Made by a program: the position numbers and the translations under genes. The notes beneath the pieces were generated by a model. The model was given only the letters and a program-made list of their open reading frames with translations, ran no database searches and had not been told where the DNA came from. Of a stretch of DNA of 64,000 bases, positions 25,238 through 34,906 are shown one piece after another. This DNA comes from Oribacterium sp. P6A1 (GTDB taxonomy: Bacteria > Bacillota > Clostridia > Lachnospirales > Lachnospiraceae), in NCBI RefSeq assembly GCF_000702885.1, contig NZ_JNKO01000007.1, positions 141,762 to 205,761 of the forward strand, given 5' to 3'. How positions within the stretch are numbered: the stretch's first letter is position 1; each line of letters begins with the position of its first letter.

Positions 25238-26073
25238 GTACATTCTCCCATCTTATTGTTCATACCATCTCTAAGACCTTTTCGACGAGCTTTGAGCTTT
25301 GCCATTTTATTCGACTCATATAACAAAATCAAAAGCCTTGACTCAATCTCCTTCATCCTGACTTTGGTCATTGAATATACCTGTGGATACTTTTTCGCCA
25401 TGTAGACGTGATTTCGTGCGATGTAATAATTTCTTAAAACAGACTGATTATAAATAATCTTCTGTTTCCCTAAGAAATTAACATTTCGTCCATGCCCCAC
25501 CTCATGTAGAAGTCCAACATAAGGAATTCTGTAAATCTTGTATCCGTGCGCCCTAAGGTTTAGACAGATATCAAAATCTACAGAATCAATAAACATCTTT
25601 TCATCGAAGCCACCGACTAAGTTAAGCACCTTAGTCTTACAAAAAGATGCAGAAGTTATACATTGATCAATCTGGACAGCTTTTTTTTCGGCTTCATATT
25701 TAGGCTTTGCATCAAAATTTCTGTCGATTATCTTACAAGTAAGTATTGCAGCATGCTGCAAATCTATATTCTTTCTATAGGCTGCTACCAAACCATCCTC
25801 GCAAACCGAATCCTGATCTAAAGTGATAAACCACTCATATCCGTTTTCTGTTGCATAAGCCAGAATTTGGTTTAATGCTGCTGCAATTCCTTTATTTTTA
25901 GCATTTTCCAAATATACAACCGTATCAGGCAATGCAGCTTTTACTTCCGGCAGATTTGCCGAGCCATTATCTACACAGACAATTCCGTCAACCTGCGGAA
26001 ATATTGCACCGATATTCAATTTCAATCGTTCAATATCTGGATTGAACAATACAATTCCAGCTAATACTTTCAT
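25228..26073 (-). CDS. Glycosyltransferase family 2 (rhamnosyltransferase-like)
   Basis: 281 residues. Begins MKVLAGIVLFNPD and VCVDNGSAN, then WFITLDQDSV near 80 (DxD-type), and VGGFDEKMFIDSVDFDIC with RAHGYKIYR, the pattern of RfbN/WbbL-like rhamnosyltransferase proteins. A capsule repeat-unit sugar transfer in the cytoplasm is likely; the specific donor is not proven. It overlaps the acetyltransferase gene at its end and begins 1 nt after the Wzy stop. Confidence 0.88.
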   Translation of the reverse strand: MKVLAGIVLFNPDIERLKLNIGAIFPQVDGIVCVDNGSANLPEVKAALPDTVVYLENAKNKGIAAALNQILAYATENGYEWFITLDQDSVCEDGLVAAYRKNIDLQHAAILTCKIIDRNFDAKPKYEAEKKAVQIDQCITSASFCKTKVLNLVGGFDEKMFIDSVDFDICLNLRAHGYKIYRIPYVGLLHEVGHGRNVNFLGKQKIIYNQSVLRNYYIARNHVYMAKKYPQVYSMTKVRMKEIESRLLILLYESNKMAKLKARRKGLRDGMNNKMGECTWF

Positions 26074-26074
26074 T

Positions 26075-27415
26075 CTAACGTCCTTTTACACTGACAATTT
26101 TAGTTTGAGGATAAACAAAAACTGCATATAATATAGAAATATAAACCAAGCAATAAATTGTAGATATACTGATAACATTCATAAAGAATCTTTCTTCTAT
26201 TGACATGAATACCAGGGGATAAAATATCATACCTGTTAGTATGGTACGCACACCTGAGAAGTGCTCGGTTCTGTTAAGGGCTATAATTCTTGAATAAAAC
26301 CATGAAACAGCAAACATAATAAAGAACAGACCAACCCACCCAAAATCCTGAAAATATCTACGTAGTGCCGTATAGATGTTAGTTACTACATAACCACATG
26401 GAATATATTCCAAGGCTACAACACTACGCGGAATGTCAATGCCTATAGTTCGCAGAGTTGTATATAGGCCTGAAAAAGTGTGGATTCCAAAAAAGCTACT
26501 TGAGTCAAATATAGCAGGATCTCCCAAGTATGCGTTAAGAGCATAAATTGATGAGCAGAAATAATTTGCCATATTGTCACTCAGCGCATCATAGTGCAGT
26601 GATTTTCCCGTTAACATCCCTGCATAATAAAAGATTACAATTATTGCTACTACCAAGATAATTACTCTTGAGAACAATTTAATATTTCCACGTCTAACAA
26701 AGCTTCTTTCCCGGTCATACACTAAAAACCAAATAACAAAAGCAGCAATCAGAAAGTGTAAAAGAACTGCACGGCCTGATGTAAATAATGCCGTGATGAG
26801 ATATAGAACCATGGGTGAGAAATAAAGCAGTTTATACTTTATCTTTTCCTTTTTTTTCAAATTCATCACCACAATATATGCAAATAACAGAGCAATACTG
26901 TTGGATATAGTCAAAAGCTGTTGTGCTAAAGAACTAACTGCATATCCACTTGTTTTTATCTTGTTGACCTGCATCAGTAATAGGGTTTCATATCCAGCAT
27001 AGAAAGAGGCGATTCTAATTGTTTCCTTGTAATAAACTATCAGTGTAACCACGCAAATCAGATTCAGTCCAATAAGACTGCCTAAACTTAACGTGATTAC
27101 GTTCTCTCTAAAATCTTCCTTTCCTAAAAACATTTTTCTCTTATAGCTTATACCGGCATCGAATAGTCCTTTACATCTTCGTGCCGATTTCTTAGCAAAC
27201 AATTCTCCAATGATTGACGCTAAAATGCCAACAAGAATGACCGCTGTGGTTTTATCATTCCATACCATGCCCCATCTTTTTGCGTAAAATAGAAGCATGA
27301 ATGTGCTTAAGAAAAACATCATCGTTATAATAAGCGATGGTGACAAGACGTATTTGTTAAAAATAATATATTCAAGAAATAATAGTATTAATAATGAAAC
27401 TAGGAGAATCCACAC
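26075..27415 (-). CDS. Wzy-like O-antigen/capsule polymerase
   Basis: 446 residues with about 11 transmembrane helices and a hydrophilic external loop (about 265-335) with GIHTFSGLYTTLRTIGIDIPRSVV, as in O-antigen polymerases that join flipped repeat units outside the membrane. No catalytic motif can be named, as the family lacks one. GTG start with AAGGA four nt before. The codon usage looks very AT-rich compared with the gal and cpsBCD genes, typical of the variable centre of capsule loci. Confidence 0.75.
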   Translation of the reverse strand: MWILLVSLLILLFLEYIIFNKYVLSPSLIITMMFFLSTFMLLFYAKRWGMVWNDKTTAVILVGILASIIGELFAKKSARRCKGLFDAGISYKRKMFLGKEDFRENVITLSLGSLIGLNLICVVTLIVYYKETIRIASFYAGYETLLLMQVNKIKTSGYAVSSLAQQLLTISNSIALLFAYIVVMNLKKKEKIKYKLLYFSPMVLYLITALFTSGRAVLLHFLIAAFVIWFLVYDRERSFVRRGNIKLFSRVIILVVAIIVIFYYAGMLTGKSLHYDALSDNMANYFCSSIYALNAYLGDPAIFDSSSFFGIHTFSGLYTTLRTIGIDIPRSVVALEYIPCGYVVTNIYTALRRYFQDFGWVGLFFIMFAVSWFYSRIIALNRTEHFSGVRTILTGMIFYPLVFMSIEERFFMNVISISTIYCLVYISILYAVFVYPQTKIVSVKGR

Positions 27416-27478
27416 TTTTCCTTGACCTCATTTGTTCATAATCTAAAAATATTACCCTTCAGTGCATACATACAACTA

Positions 27479-28513
27479 TCACCGCATCTGCTTTTGCCAT
27501 TTCCTAATAATTCCCATTAAATTCAATGCAAAATATATGTGGTGCTGCACCATAAACAATACAGTCAGTCTCTGCTTTGACAGACCTTTTGTATTCTCTG
27601 TCTTTAATGCCCTGGCAATAATTGGTCTTTCACAATATTCTGCGAACTTACGTTTTTTTTCGATATACGGCTCGGGATTTGATGGGCTAAAATAACCGCT
27701 GATAGCCGTTGTAATCACGACATACAATAATCTATTATCAAACCAGGGAAAAAGTTTCTCCTTGTTTTCGCTCGTCTCAATAAAACTCTTTATCTTCTCA
27801 AAGCAGCTTATAACATACTGATGATTTCGCTCATCATGCGATGCAGAAATAGACTTTTCATTATATAGGTAATGATAGAATGGTCTATTGATGAAACTAG
27901 CTGATTTCAAGGTTTCAAACATCCGAAGATTAAATTCAAGTCCTTCTGCTCCCTGCCTAAGTTGTTCATCATGTAAAATCCCTTTGTCCACAAGATAGTC
28001 TCTTCTGATCAGCTTGGAATAAGCAACCGCGATATTTCCGTTATAAACGAGGAGTTGTTGCTGAAGCCACTTGCACTCATTTCCCCTGTATGTTTTTTCT
28101 TCAATGTAATATCTATATTCTTCCGTTGAATGACCATAATCCTTTGTGATTCCACACATGACCAGTTGAACGCCATCATTCTCACCAGCCCTGAACATAG
28201 CTTCACACATAACAGGTTCAATCCAGTCATCACCATCCACAAACATGATCCATCTACCAGCGGCAGATAAGAACCCGGTATTCCTGGCCGCTGAAAGACC
28301 TCCATTCTTTTTATGAATCACCTTTATCCGTGTGTCATTTTCTGCGTAAGCGTCACATATAGTTCCGCACTGATCGGGAGAACCATCATCAACCAAAACA
28401 ATCTCTATTTCCTTCAAGGTCTGTTTTTGACAGCTTTCTATACACGCTCTCAAGTATTTTTCCGGAACTTTATATACCGGTACTATGATGCTTACCTTTG
28501 GTGTTTCATTCAT
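27479..28513 (-). CDS. Glycosyltransferase family 2
   Basis: About 344 residues. VSIIVPVYKVPEKYLRACIES opens the GT-A fold, EIVLVDDGSPDQCG near 35-48, KNGGLSAARNTGFLSA near 70, and FVDGDDWIEP gives the DxD metal site near 95. It is a typical capsule inverting glycosyltransferase; it lies between the Wzy gene and the iron-sulfur protein. The ATG with AGGAG eight nt upstream is chosen over an ATG 14 codons earlier that lacks a site. The sugar transferred is unknown. Confidence 0.9.
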   Translation of the reverse strand: MNETPKVSIIVPVYKVPEKYLRACIESCQKQTLKEIEIVLVDDGSPDQCGTICDAYAENDTRIKVIHKKNGGLSAARNTGFLSAAGRWIMFVDGDDWIEPVMCEAMFRAGENDGVQLVMCGITKDYGHSTEEYRYYIEEKTYRGNECKWLQQQLLVYNGNIAVAYSKLIRRDYLVDKGILHDEQLRQGAEGLEFNLRMFETLKSASFINRPFYHYLYNEKSISASHDERNHQYVISCFEKIKSFIETSENKEKLFPWFDNRLLYVVITTAISGYFSPSNPEPYIEKKRKFAEYCERPIIARALKTENTKGLSKQRLTVLFMVQHHIYFALNLMGIIRKWQKQMR

Positions 28514-28658
28514 CAATTTGTCTCCTACTATTTCAGCAATGCATTGACACCCCATTTCACTGGCTCATCTTTTGCTTCACTTCAAATTAGCTGTTTGTGT
28601 CAACCAACACTTATCATCAACGACCATTTCAGTCCAAGTGCCGTATTTAGGATATTGC

Positions 28659-29888
28659 TTAGTACTTACCAGTTAGTCTCACAAAAACTTTCTTGGCGAC
28701 ACTGTAAATACCAATATTGAGGGCTGTCATTCTGATCATCCGTTTCAACTTGACTTTTGCTGTTTCCGGAAAGTATTTTTCAAGCAGATCATATCCATTC
28801 AGAGTATTCGCATCAATAAAGAACGTTTCTCTTTGTTCATTTGGTGCGACAGACTCGTTCAGTTCTTTCGCTCCGTCAACTATTATCTGAACCGGCACTT
28901 TGAACTCCACCAGTTCCTCCGATACAGCATCTAATATCTGTTGGCCTTTCAAACTGTGCACCAGCATCCTCGTAGCTCCTCTGTCATTATCAAGTTCTTT
29001 AGAAAATCTGCCAACGTGAAAGCAATCCCATATGGTAAAATCGCTAACCCTATGGAGTTTTCGGAACTTACAATCATGGCACGATGGACGGTCACATATG
29101 TTTGAAAAGAAAGCCCGAAGCCACGGATCAGATTCAACCCCCCGATGGTAATCCCCATTATTCCTGTCACTTATGACATTCATTGTTGAATACTTGTATC
29201 CATAATGTTTGTCACGGAAACGTACACTTGTGATATGTTCAGAATTCTTTTTCTCTTGATGTTCCAAATATTTTCTGAATATTAACGGTGAAGGGACCGC
29301 TCTGCAAACGACATCTACCAGGATTAGATTTGTCTGGTCAACCTTCTTTGCATCAAGATACTGTTTTATTCCTTCTACCTGACAAGGTGTTCCGCTAAAG
29401 CATACATACTTGCCTTGTTCTAAAAAGGATTTGACCTGTTTCGGTGTACCCTCCCCAACAAAACTTTGAATATATTTGCTATTTCTGAATTTCTTCAGAT
29501 CAGCTTTATTATCAACCCAGATATGATGGGCCGCAGAAGGTTTTGCATACAAATCTGTCTGTAACTCAACACCGAAAATCACACCACCATGGTCTATAAC
29601 ATATTCTGCGATCGCCGTAAACGCACCTCCGGCAGTAGATTCTCTAAGAACTTCCGGATTCCTATGCTGAACAATGTATCCCTGCTGCTGAAAGCTGTTC
29701 CTGTCATCTCTTACATTAATCACTGGGCATACTTTCTCACACAGATGACAATTCACGCAGGCGCTATCATCAATATGAGGATAGACGAATCCTTCATCAT
29801 CCGTAAGCATTTTTATACATTCTTTGGGACATGCCCCGGCGCACATACAGCAGCCACAGCAATCCTTCTTGTTTTTTATTTCAATCAC
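28659..29888 (-). CDS. F420-hydrogenase/dehydrogenase beta-subunit-like iron-sulfur protein
   Basis: 409 residues. Two 4Fe-4S ferredoxin clusters (CCGCCMCAGACP and CVNCHLCEKVCP, residues ~10-55), then FrhB N- and C-terminal domains (GGVIFGV, CFSGTPCQVEGIKQY, SNICDRPSCHDCKFR). F420 hydrogenase beta relatives in capsule loci pair with pyruvyl transferases and may act as redox partners or in sugar modification; the true reaction is unknown. It overlaps the neighbouring pyruvyl transferase by 4 nt (GTGA), confirming a functional pair. GTG start. Confidence 0.85.
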   Translation of the reverse strand: MIEIKNKKDCCGCCMCAGACPKECIKMLTDDEGFVYPHIDDSACVNCHLCEKVCPVINVRDDRNSFQQQGYIVQHRNPEVLRESTAGGAFTAIAEYVIDHGGVIFGVELQTDLYAKPSAAHHIWVDNKADLKKFRNSKYIQSFVGEGTPKQVKSFLEQGKYVCFSGTPCQVEGIKQYLDAKKVDQTNLILVDVVCRAVPSPLIFRKYLEHQEKKNSEHITSVRFRDKHYGYKYSTMNVISDRNNGDYHRGVESDPWLRAFFSNICDRPSCHDCKFRKLHRVSDFTIWDCFHVGRFSKELDNDRGATRMLVHSLKGQQILDAVSEELVEFKVPVQIIVDGAKELNESVAPNEQRETFFIDANTLNGYDLLEKYFPETAKVKLKRMIRMTALNIGIYSVAKKVFVRLTGKY

Positions 29889-31075
29889 AGATCAGTGTTC
29901 CTTTCATCTGCCAACGCTGCTTTCAGATACTCATATGATTTAGTACGGATATGTTCCAGATTCTCTCGAACAGCTTCATAATCAATTTTTCGATTGATAC
30001 ACTCCCTGGCATCCTCTTCGCCAGTCAATATTCTGTCTTTGACGCCGGCCAGCTTAAATAAAGTATCCAAACGGCTGTTCGTGGAGGATGCAGTCTTTCG
30101 TGCGTAACGTCTAAAAGAAAAAAAAGTTTTCTCATACTGCATGGAGAAAACTGAGCAATGGAAAGAATCCGTACAAACATAACTAGCGTTTCTAATTAAG
30201 TTAATGAAATCTGCCGGATCTATATCGTAAGGCGTATAATCCGCATAACCTTCATCACTCTTTACAAACTCATCCAGATGCACTAAAGCGACAATCATAC
30301 ATCCTGTCTCTTCCTTTAGCCTTTTCACAAATTCCCGATGTGACGGATTATTTCCAAGGAAGTAAACAAAGATATAAGGCTCCTTTATAATCGGTTCCTC
30401 TTTCTTAATTGTCAACCATTCTTCACCTGTAAATAGTAGTGTCGGGTCACATACAACCGGTACATCACGTCCTGCTATCTGCTTTACAAGTTTTTGACCG
30501 CTCTCTTCGCGGATTCCGATGTGTTTGATCTTCTTTAAGAATACTGCCGCTTTTGCAGAGGAATCCTTGGGAAGCACCGACTGTCCAAAGCTGGTGGCAT
30601 AAGCAACTGTGTTTACAGACTCTGGAACCCAGTTTAATGTATAGTAATCTGCAGCTATATTAGCGGGAAGCCAAAGCTGGTCAGATCCGACAAGTACTGT
30701 GGACAAATTGTCATAGGAATACATCCCCAGCTCCGACTTTGACGCAAAAGTTCCGGACAGGCGGAAATGTTTCTTACTGAACTCTGTAAACTTCTTTTTT
30801 CTGATAGCACAGTTCTTTCCGTACTCATTACGAGAGTATCTTTTCTTTATGACATTTTTTGCCATTCCCATCTTCGATAGCAATATATCTGATGTTAATG
30901 CGGCTTTTGTGAAATAAAGAAGTTTTGCTTTTTTTATCTCGCTGTTGAACTCAGTAATATTAATCGTCTCATTTTCATAACCTAGTTTGTCCAATGCCAT
31001 CTGTGTTGCAAGCGCCTGAAGCATGCTTCCATAATTCGGTTGGAAATAACAAGATACTATTCCTACTTTTTTCAT
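29885..31075 (-). CDS. Polysaccharide pyruvyl transferase family protein (copy 2)
   Basis: About 396 residues. VGIVSCYFQPNYGSMLQA at the N-terminus, TVLVGSDQLWLP near 125 and YVCTDSFHCSVFS near 300 identify the PS_pyruv_trans family; it is more distant from copy 1 than two recent duplicates would be. The overlapping F420-hydrogenase-beta-like gene follows. It may add pyruvate ketals to the polymer, with acceptor unknown. CGGAGGTG supports the third of three consecutive start codons. Confidence 0.85.
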   Translation of the reverse strand: MKKVGIVSCYFQPNYGSMLQALATQMALDKLGYENETINITEFNSEIKKAKLLYFTKAALTSDILLSKMGMAKNVIKKRYSRNEYGKNCAIRKKKFTEFSKKHFRLSGTFASKSELGMYSYDNLSTVLVGSDQLWLPANIAADYYTLNWVPESVNTVAYATSFGQSVLPKDSSAKAAVFLKKIKHIGIREESGQKLVKQIAGRDVPVVCDPTLLFTGEEWLTIKKEEPIIKEPYIFVYFLGNNPSHREFVKRLKEETGCMIVALVHLDEFVKSDEGYADYTPYDIDPADFINLIRNASYVCTDSFHCSVFSMQYEKTFFSFRRYARKTASSTNSRLDTLFKLAGVKDRILTGEEDARECINRKIDYEAVRENLEHIRTKSYEYLKAALADERNTDL

Positions 31076-31219
31076 CATCACCTCCGTGCGGTATACCTCT
31101 TCAGTTTTGTCAGAAAAGCAACAAGGTATCGCACCGCTAGGACCTCCGCAACATGCATTATCCTTTTCATGCCGCCACAGCTTCTCTTCTTTGACAGTGG
31201 AGCAATCAAATCATTCGTA

Positions 31220-32311
31220 CTATGCCGGAACTGTAGCTAAAACCAACTCATGCTGCGTCTTACCCTGATAGATTTTGTCGTATTCATCCGCCATCACAGC
31301 AATGTTGTACCGTTTTTGTATATCCTCATATGCCAACTTAATCAGCTTTTCCGTATCAGTTGTCCTAATTGCTTTTATAAAATCATTTACTGTCTTACAA
31401 ACAAAACCGTTTACGCCATTCTTAATCACATCATGATTACCTATGGTATCATTCACAACGCAAAGCTTTTTCATATACATAGCTTCAAGCAGGCTGATCG
31501 GAAGCCCTTCCCATAAGCTCGTAAGCAAAAAAACATCAGCATTATAGCATCTTTTAAGAGCATTTTCCCGATCAACCCATCCTGTGATTTCTATGTTCGG
31601 CGCTTTCAGTTCATCCCTCAACTCACCATCACCGATCCACACAAAACGTACATCCGGCATAGTTTCCGCAATTGAATTAAATAGTTGAGGATTTTTCTGA
31701 TGACATATCCTTCCCAAAGTAAATACAGTAAAAGGATGTTCCTCTTTATCAACCGCTTTGATCATACCTTCTAACTCAGCAGTGTTGATTCCATTATCTA
31801 TATAAGTGGCTTTCTTTGTAAGATTCAAGGTCTCTATATATTCACCAAATGAACAGCCAATTGTCGTACAGTTCCTTTTGGCAAATATAGTCTCTATTGC
31901 CTTAAACATCATCCTCTTTAAAGGTGTATAGTTTTTCATTAGGAAGCTGTATCCATGTGGTGTATAGTACAGTGGTATATTTTTTCCATTAAAAGCAATC
32001 CGACCGATTACACCGGCTTTAGAACTATGAAGATGGATTATATCAGGTTGAATTTCATCAGCTATCTTCTTAACTTCCAGTACAGCCTTTAAATCCTTGA
32101 CCGGATTTATAGAGCGTGTAAAGTTCTTAACTTCCACCAAGTGAATCCGATCATCAAAATAAGCTTTATAATCCTCAGGCGTTTGTGATCTTACCGCATA
32201 AGCAATGAACATATCATAATCTTTGACCAGTTTATTTGCTAAATCCACAATATAAGTAAAAACGCCTCCACCCATAGCTTCAACCACGAAAAGTATTTTC
32301 TTTTTTTTCAT
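31220..32311 (-). CDS. Glycosyltransferase family 4
   Basis: 363 residues. MKKKKILFVVEAMGGG and IIHLHSSKAGVIGR form the GT-B acceptor half, HPFTVFTLGRICHQKNPQLF near 195 and SLWEGLPISLLEAM near 275 the UDP-sugar binding half with the EGLPxxxxEA signature. This is the first glycosyltransferase after cpsD in the transcription order; such proteins usually add the second sugar to the primed lipid carrier. GAGAAGG before the ATG. About 180 nt separate it from cpsD and show no clear element. Confidence 0.92.
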   Translation of the reverse strand: MKKKKILFVVEAMGGGVFTYIVDLANKLVKDYDMFIAYAVRSQTPEDYKAYFDDRIHLVEVKNFTRSINPVKDLKAVLEVKKIADEIQPDIIHLHSSKAGVIGRIAFNGKNIPLYYTPHGYSFLMKNYTPLKRMMFKAIETIFAKRNCTTIGCSFGEYIETLNLTKKATYIDNGINTAELEGMIKAVDKEEHPFTVFTLGRICHQKNPQLFNSIAETMPDVRFVWIGDGELRDELKAPNIEITGWVDRENALKRCYNADVFLLTSLWEGLPISLLEAMYMKKLCVVNDTIGNHDVIKNGVNGFVCKTVNDFIKAIRTTDTEKLIKLAYEDIQKRYNIAVMADEYDKIYQGKTQHELVLATVPA

Positions 32312-32492
32312 GACCTTCTCCCCTTCGAATTAATCCAACAAACTATCAGAACAGCTACTTTCTTATCAAGTCCACTACTCCGGTCATCTTATCAGCAGTT
32401 ACAATTACACTAATAATTAATTCCCCTAAAAAGAATCAAAGCTATATACGCATTACATCCCATTACTACAACAATGCTATATTCCTCATCTC

Positions 32493-33257
32493 CTACGACA
32501 GATCAGATCCACCTCTTCCATATCCGCCATAATATCCATAACTACGATAGTCACCATAGTTCTTACTGTACTTCTTATAGTAATTACCGTAGTAGCCGTT
32601 TTTCGACATATTGACCTTATTGATGATCACTCCGAGGAAACGGGTTCCTGTACGATCCAGCTGAGCTTTTGACTTCTTGAGAAGCTTCCTGCTGGTGATC
32701 TCAGATTCGCAGATCAGCACAGTGCCATCCGCATAACGGCTTAAAATAGCCGCATCTATAACTGTACCGACCGGTGCTGTATCCAGGATGACCATATCGT
32801 AACCTTCTTCCTTAACTCTCCTGAAAAAACATTCACACATTTCATCCTCAAAGAGCTCTGCAGCATTGGGCGAGTAAGGTCCTGACATAACTATATCAAG
32901 GTTCGGTATCATATCAGTCTTATAAAAGCCTTCTTCGATAGGAACCTGTCCTGTCAGTATCTGACTAAGCCCCAGAATCTCATTTTGTGAAGTGTCCCTT
33001 GCTGCATGTACTGAAACAAACTCGGAATTACGGATATCACAGTCCACATAAAGTGTGCGCTTTCCTGACTCTGAAAAAGCTCTTGCGAGATCAAAGGATA
33101 CTGTAGATTTTCCCTCGTTTGGCGACGTGGAGGTTATGAGTACAGTGTGAACATTAGAACCGGAAAAAAGGATATTGGTACGAAGAGTACGGATAGACTC
33201 AGAGTAGCGGAAATCCTTATCCACAGGAGTTGTCATAGTTAAGCTTCTGTAATTCAT
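32493..33257 (-). CDS. cpsD: Capsule tyrosine-protein kinase CpsD/CapB
   Basis: About 254 residues. Walker A SPNEGKST near 47, a second Walker motif LYVDCDIR near 70 and Walker B MVILDTAP near 155 define the bacterial BY-kinase. The last ~38 residues hold 11 tyrosines in a Gly/Tyr cluster, the autophosphorylation tail. It needs the membrane activator CpsC and is reset by the phosphatase CpsB; together they control polymer length. Its ATG overlaps the cpsC stop (TGATG), matching a coupled pair as in streptococci. The start with GGGAGAC spacing is preferred over the GTG just before it. Confidence 0.92.
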   Translation of the reverse strand: MNYRSLTMTTPVDKDFRYSESIRTLRTNILFSGSNVHTVLITSTSPNEGKSTVSFDLARAFSESGKRTLYVDCDIRNSEFVSVHAARDTSQNEILGLSQILTGQVPIEEGFYKTDMIPNLDIVMSGPYSPNAAELFEDEMCECFFRRVKEEGYDMVILDTAPVGTVIDAAILSRYADGTVLICESEITSRKLLKKSKAQLDRTGTRFLGVIINKVNMSKNGYYGNYYKKYSKNYGDYRSYGYYGGYGRGGSDLS

Positions 33258-34063
33258 CACTTGTCTCCCTTCTTACTCTTTCTGCGATCATATCCATAGT
33301 GGCGTGCCTTTTCCGCTGCCTTTTCATCTATTTCCGGGATAGATGCCAGTACCGGTACACCTAAGTACTCTTCGATATCATCCTCTGTTTTAATAGCATC
33401 ATTTGTTATGGTAGCGATAACGATTCCGCAGCATACGATTGCCATACCCATAAGTGCAGCAAGCAAAGCATTTCGTGCAGTCTTGGGACCTGTCTTCTTA
33501 AGTGGGATCTCACCGTATTCGATGATCTTCGGCGGATCCTGTTCCATGATGTCCGCTATATAATCACTGGCACAATCTGCCACCGTGTCTGTAAGCTGCT
33601 TGGCTCTTCCGGGATCTGTATCCAGAAGAGAAATCTTTAATATACGGGTATTCGCAGGATTATCCATGGTGATCTTTTTTCGAAGCTCCAGGTAGTTCAT
33701 ATCGAGAGCCAGCCTTTTGATAACATCTTCAAGTACTGTTCTGGAGGTCACCAGCACCTTATAATCGTTAGTCAGCTGGCTTCCGATCTGGAGATCCGCA
33801 AGACTTGTCAGGGTCGTTTCTTTCGTCATGACATAGATCATTGAGGTGCTTGTATAGGTGGGTGTCAGAACGAAGCGTGATACCATGTATCCCAGAGCAC
33901 CGCAAAGTACTGCACTTAGGATCAAAAGCCAAAGTCGACGTTTAATCTCGATATAAATTTCAAACAAATCGATTGTATCATCCTCTTCAGTCATGATTTG
34001 ATTCATCGATACCCCCGTCAAAAGGTTTGTATTTTCCACTGTGTTTTTATTATTAAAAGGCAT
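33257..34063 (-). CDS. cpsC: Chain-length determinant / kinase activator CpsC (Wzz family)
   Basis: 268 residues. A cytoplasmic N-terminus with an acidic DDTIDLFEIYIEIKRR, transmembrane helix 1 (about 43-62), an extracellular Wzz domain (about 63-200) and transmembrane helix 2 (about 203-225) followed by a short cytoplasmic end, which activates the CpsD kinase. It sets polymer length and forms the CpsCD complex. Translationally coupled to cpsD. GAGGATAGTT before the ATG. Confidence 0.92.
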   Translation of the reverse strand: MPFNNKNTVENTNLLTGVSMNQIMTEEDDTIDLFEIYIEIKRRLWLLILSAVLCGALGYMVSRFVLTPTYTSTSMIYVMTKETTLTSLADLQIGSQLTNDYKVLVTSRTVLEDVIKRLALDMNYLELRKKITMDNPANTRILKISLLDTDPGRAKQLTDTVADCASDYIADIMEQDPPKIIEYGEIPLKKTGPKTARNALLAALMGMAIVCCGIVIATITNDAIKTEDDIEEYLGVPVLASIPEIDEKAAEKARHYGYDRRKSKKGDK

Positions 34064-34075
34064 AACTATCCTCGT

Positions 34076-34795
34076 TTATACTATTTCTTTATCCTGTATT
34101 AATTTCTCTACATTCCCACGAAACAGATCGACTGACTGTTCCGGTGCATGAGTTTCTATCCAGCGGATGGCCTTCGCAAGTACCGGCGGACGCCTGTCCT
34201 CACGGTGCATGTCAGTTCCCAGAAAATGTACCTGCCCCTTCCTGATGGCATCCCGCACAAATCCGGTTTCTTCATCCATCATAGCTGAAAACCCGCTTTT
34301 GCTAAGGGGTTCTGTGCTCACCTGAATGTATCCCCCCATACGGATCACTTCTGAAAGTCCATGCTCTCTGAGCCCCTTAAATCGTTCGGCATGGGCGATA
34401 ACCGGGCGATAACCTGCAAGGCGAAGTTTTCGCACTGCCCTGAGTATCACCTGATAACTTTCCATAGGATAAAACTCTATCAAGGTATAGTGGGAGCCTG
34501 CAAGTGTCAGGATCTCACCGCTTCTGAGCCTTTCTATCATGCTTTCGAAATACAGTACTTCGTTCCCCTCATAGAGCGCTACCCGGAGCTCTTCTCTACT
34601 GCATCTTTCACGCAGGATATCCAGTTTTTTTCGGATTTCTTCGGGATCAGAAGGCGCCTCCGGATAGTAATGAGGAGTCGCAAAAATTCCTTCCGCTCCC
34701 TGTGATACGGCTGAACGTATAAGGTGCAGGGATTCTTCCTGACTTTTGGCCCCGTCATCTATTTGATAAATAATATGCGAATGAATATCAAACAC
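34076..34795 (-). CDS. cpsB: Capsule tyrosine phosphatase CpsB (PHP family)
   Basis: About 239 residues. FDIHSHIIYQIDDGAKS at the start carries the PHP metal-binding DxHxH site, with further ligands in FATPHYYPE, HAERF near 160 and GTDMHREDR near 190. CpsB dephosphorylates the tyrosine tail of CpsD. The GTG chosen begins directly before FDIHSH, as CpsB proteins usually do, and has GAGGGG seven nt upstream; an ATG five codons earlier and a longer one lack a ribosome site. It starts a cpsB-cpsC-cpsD run after a terminator-like hairpin. Confidence 0.9.
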   Translation of the reverse strand: MFDIHSHIIYQIDDGAKSQEESLHLIRSAVSQGAEGIFATPHYYPEAPSDPEEIRKKLDILRERCSREELRVALYEGNEVLYFESMIERLRSGEILTLAGSHYTLIEFYPMESYQVILRAVRKLRLAGYRPVIAHAERFKGLREHGLSEVIRMGGYIQVSTEPLSKSGFSAMMDEETGFVRDAIRKGQVHFLGTDMHREDRRPPVLAKAIRWIETHAPEQSVDLFRGNVEKLIQDKEIV

Positions 34796-34812
34796 TACAT
34801 TTCCCCTCATAA

Positions 34813-34840
34813 AGACAGGGAGGCAGTTTCCCGCCTCCCC
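34813..34840 (-). terminator. Hairpin between the secreted protein gene and cpsB
   Basis: GGGAGGC and GCCTCCC pair around an 8-nt loop; on the minus strand TGTCTTT follows. It ends about 20 nt before the cpsB start and may act as a partial terminator or attenuator that lowers cps expression relative to the secreted protein. Confidence 0.55.
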
Positions 34841-34906
34841 GGCATCCAGGCTGTGCTGTGCACCGCACAAGCCTTATAGCTATTTCCCGGGATAAATATC
34901 AGTTAA

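Noticed and set aside
15398..34795. Capsule locus as a recent mobile island
   Set aside because: No integrase, direct repeats or tRNA at its ends; AT-rich central genes are usual for capsule loci, and base composition was not measured.
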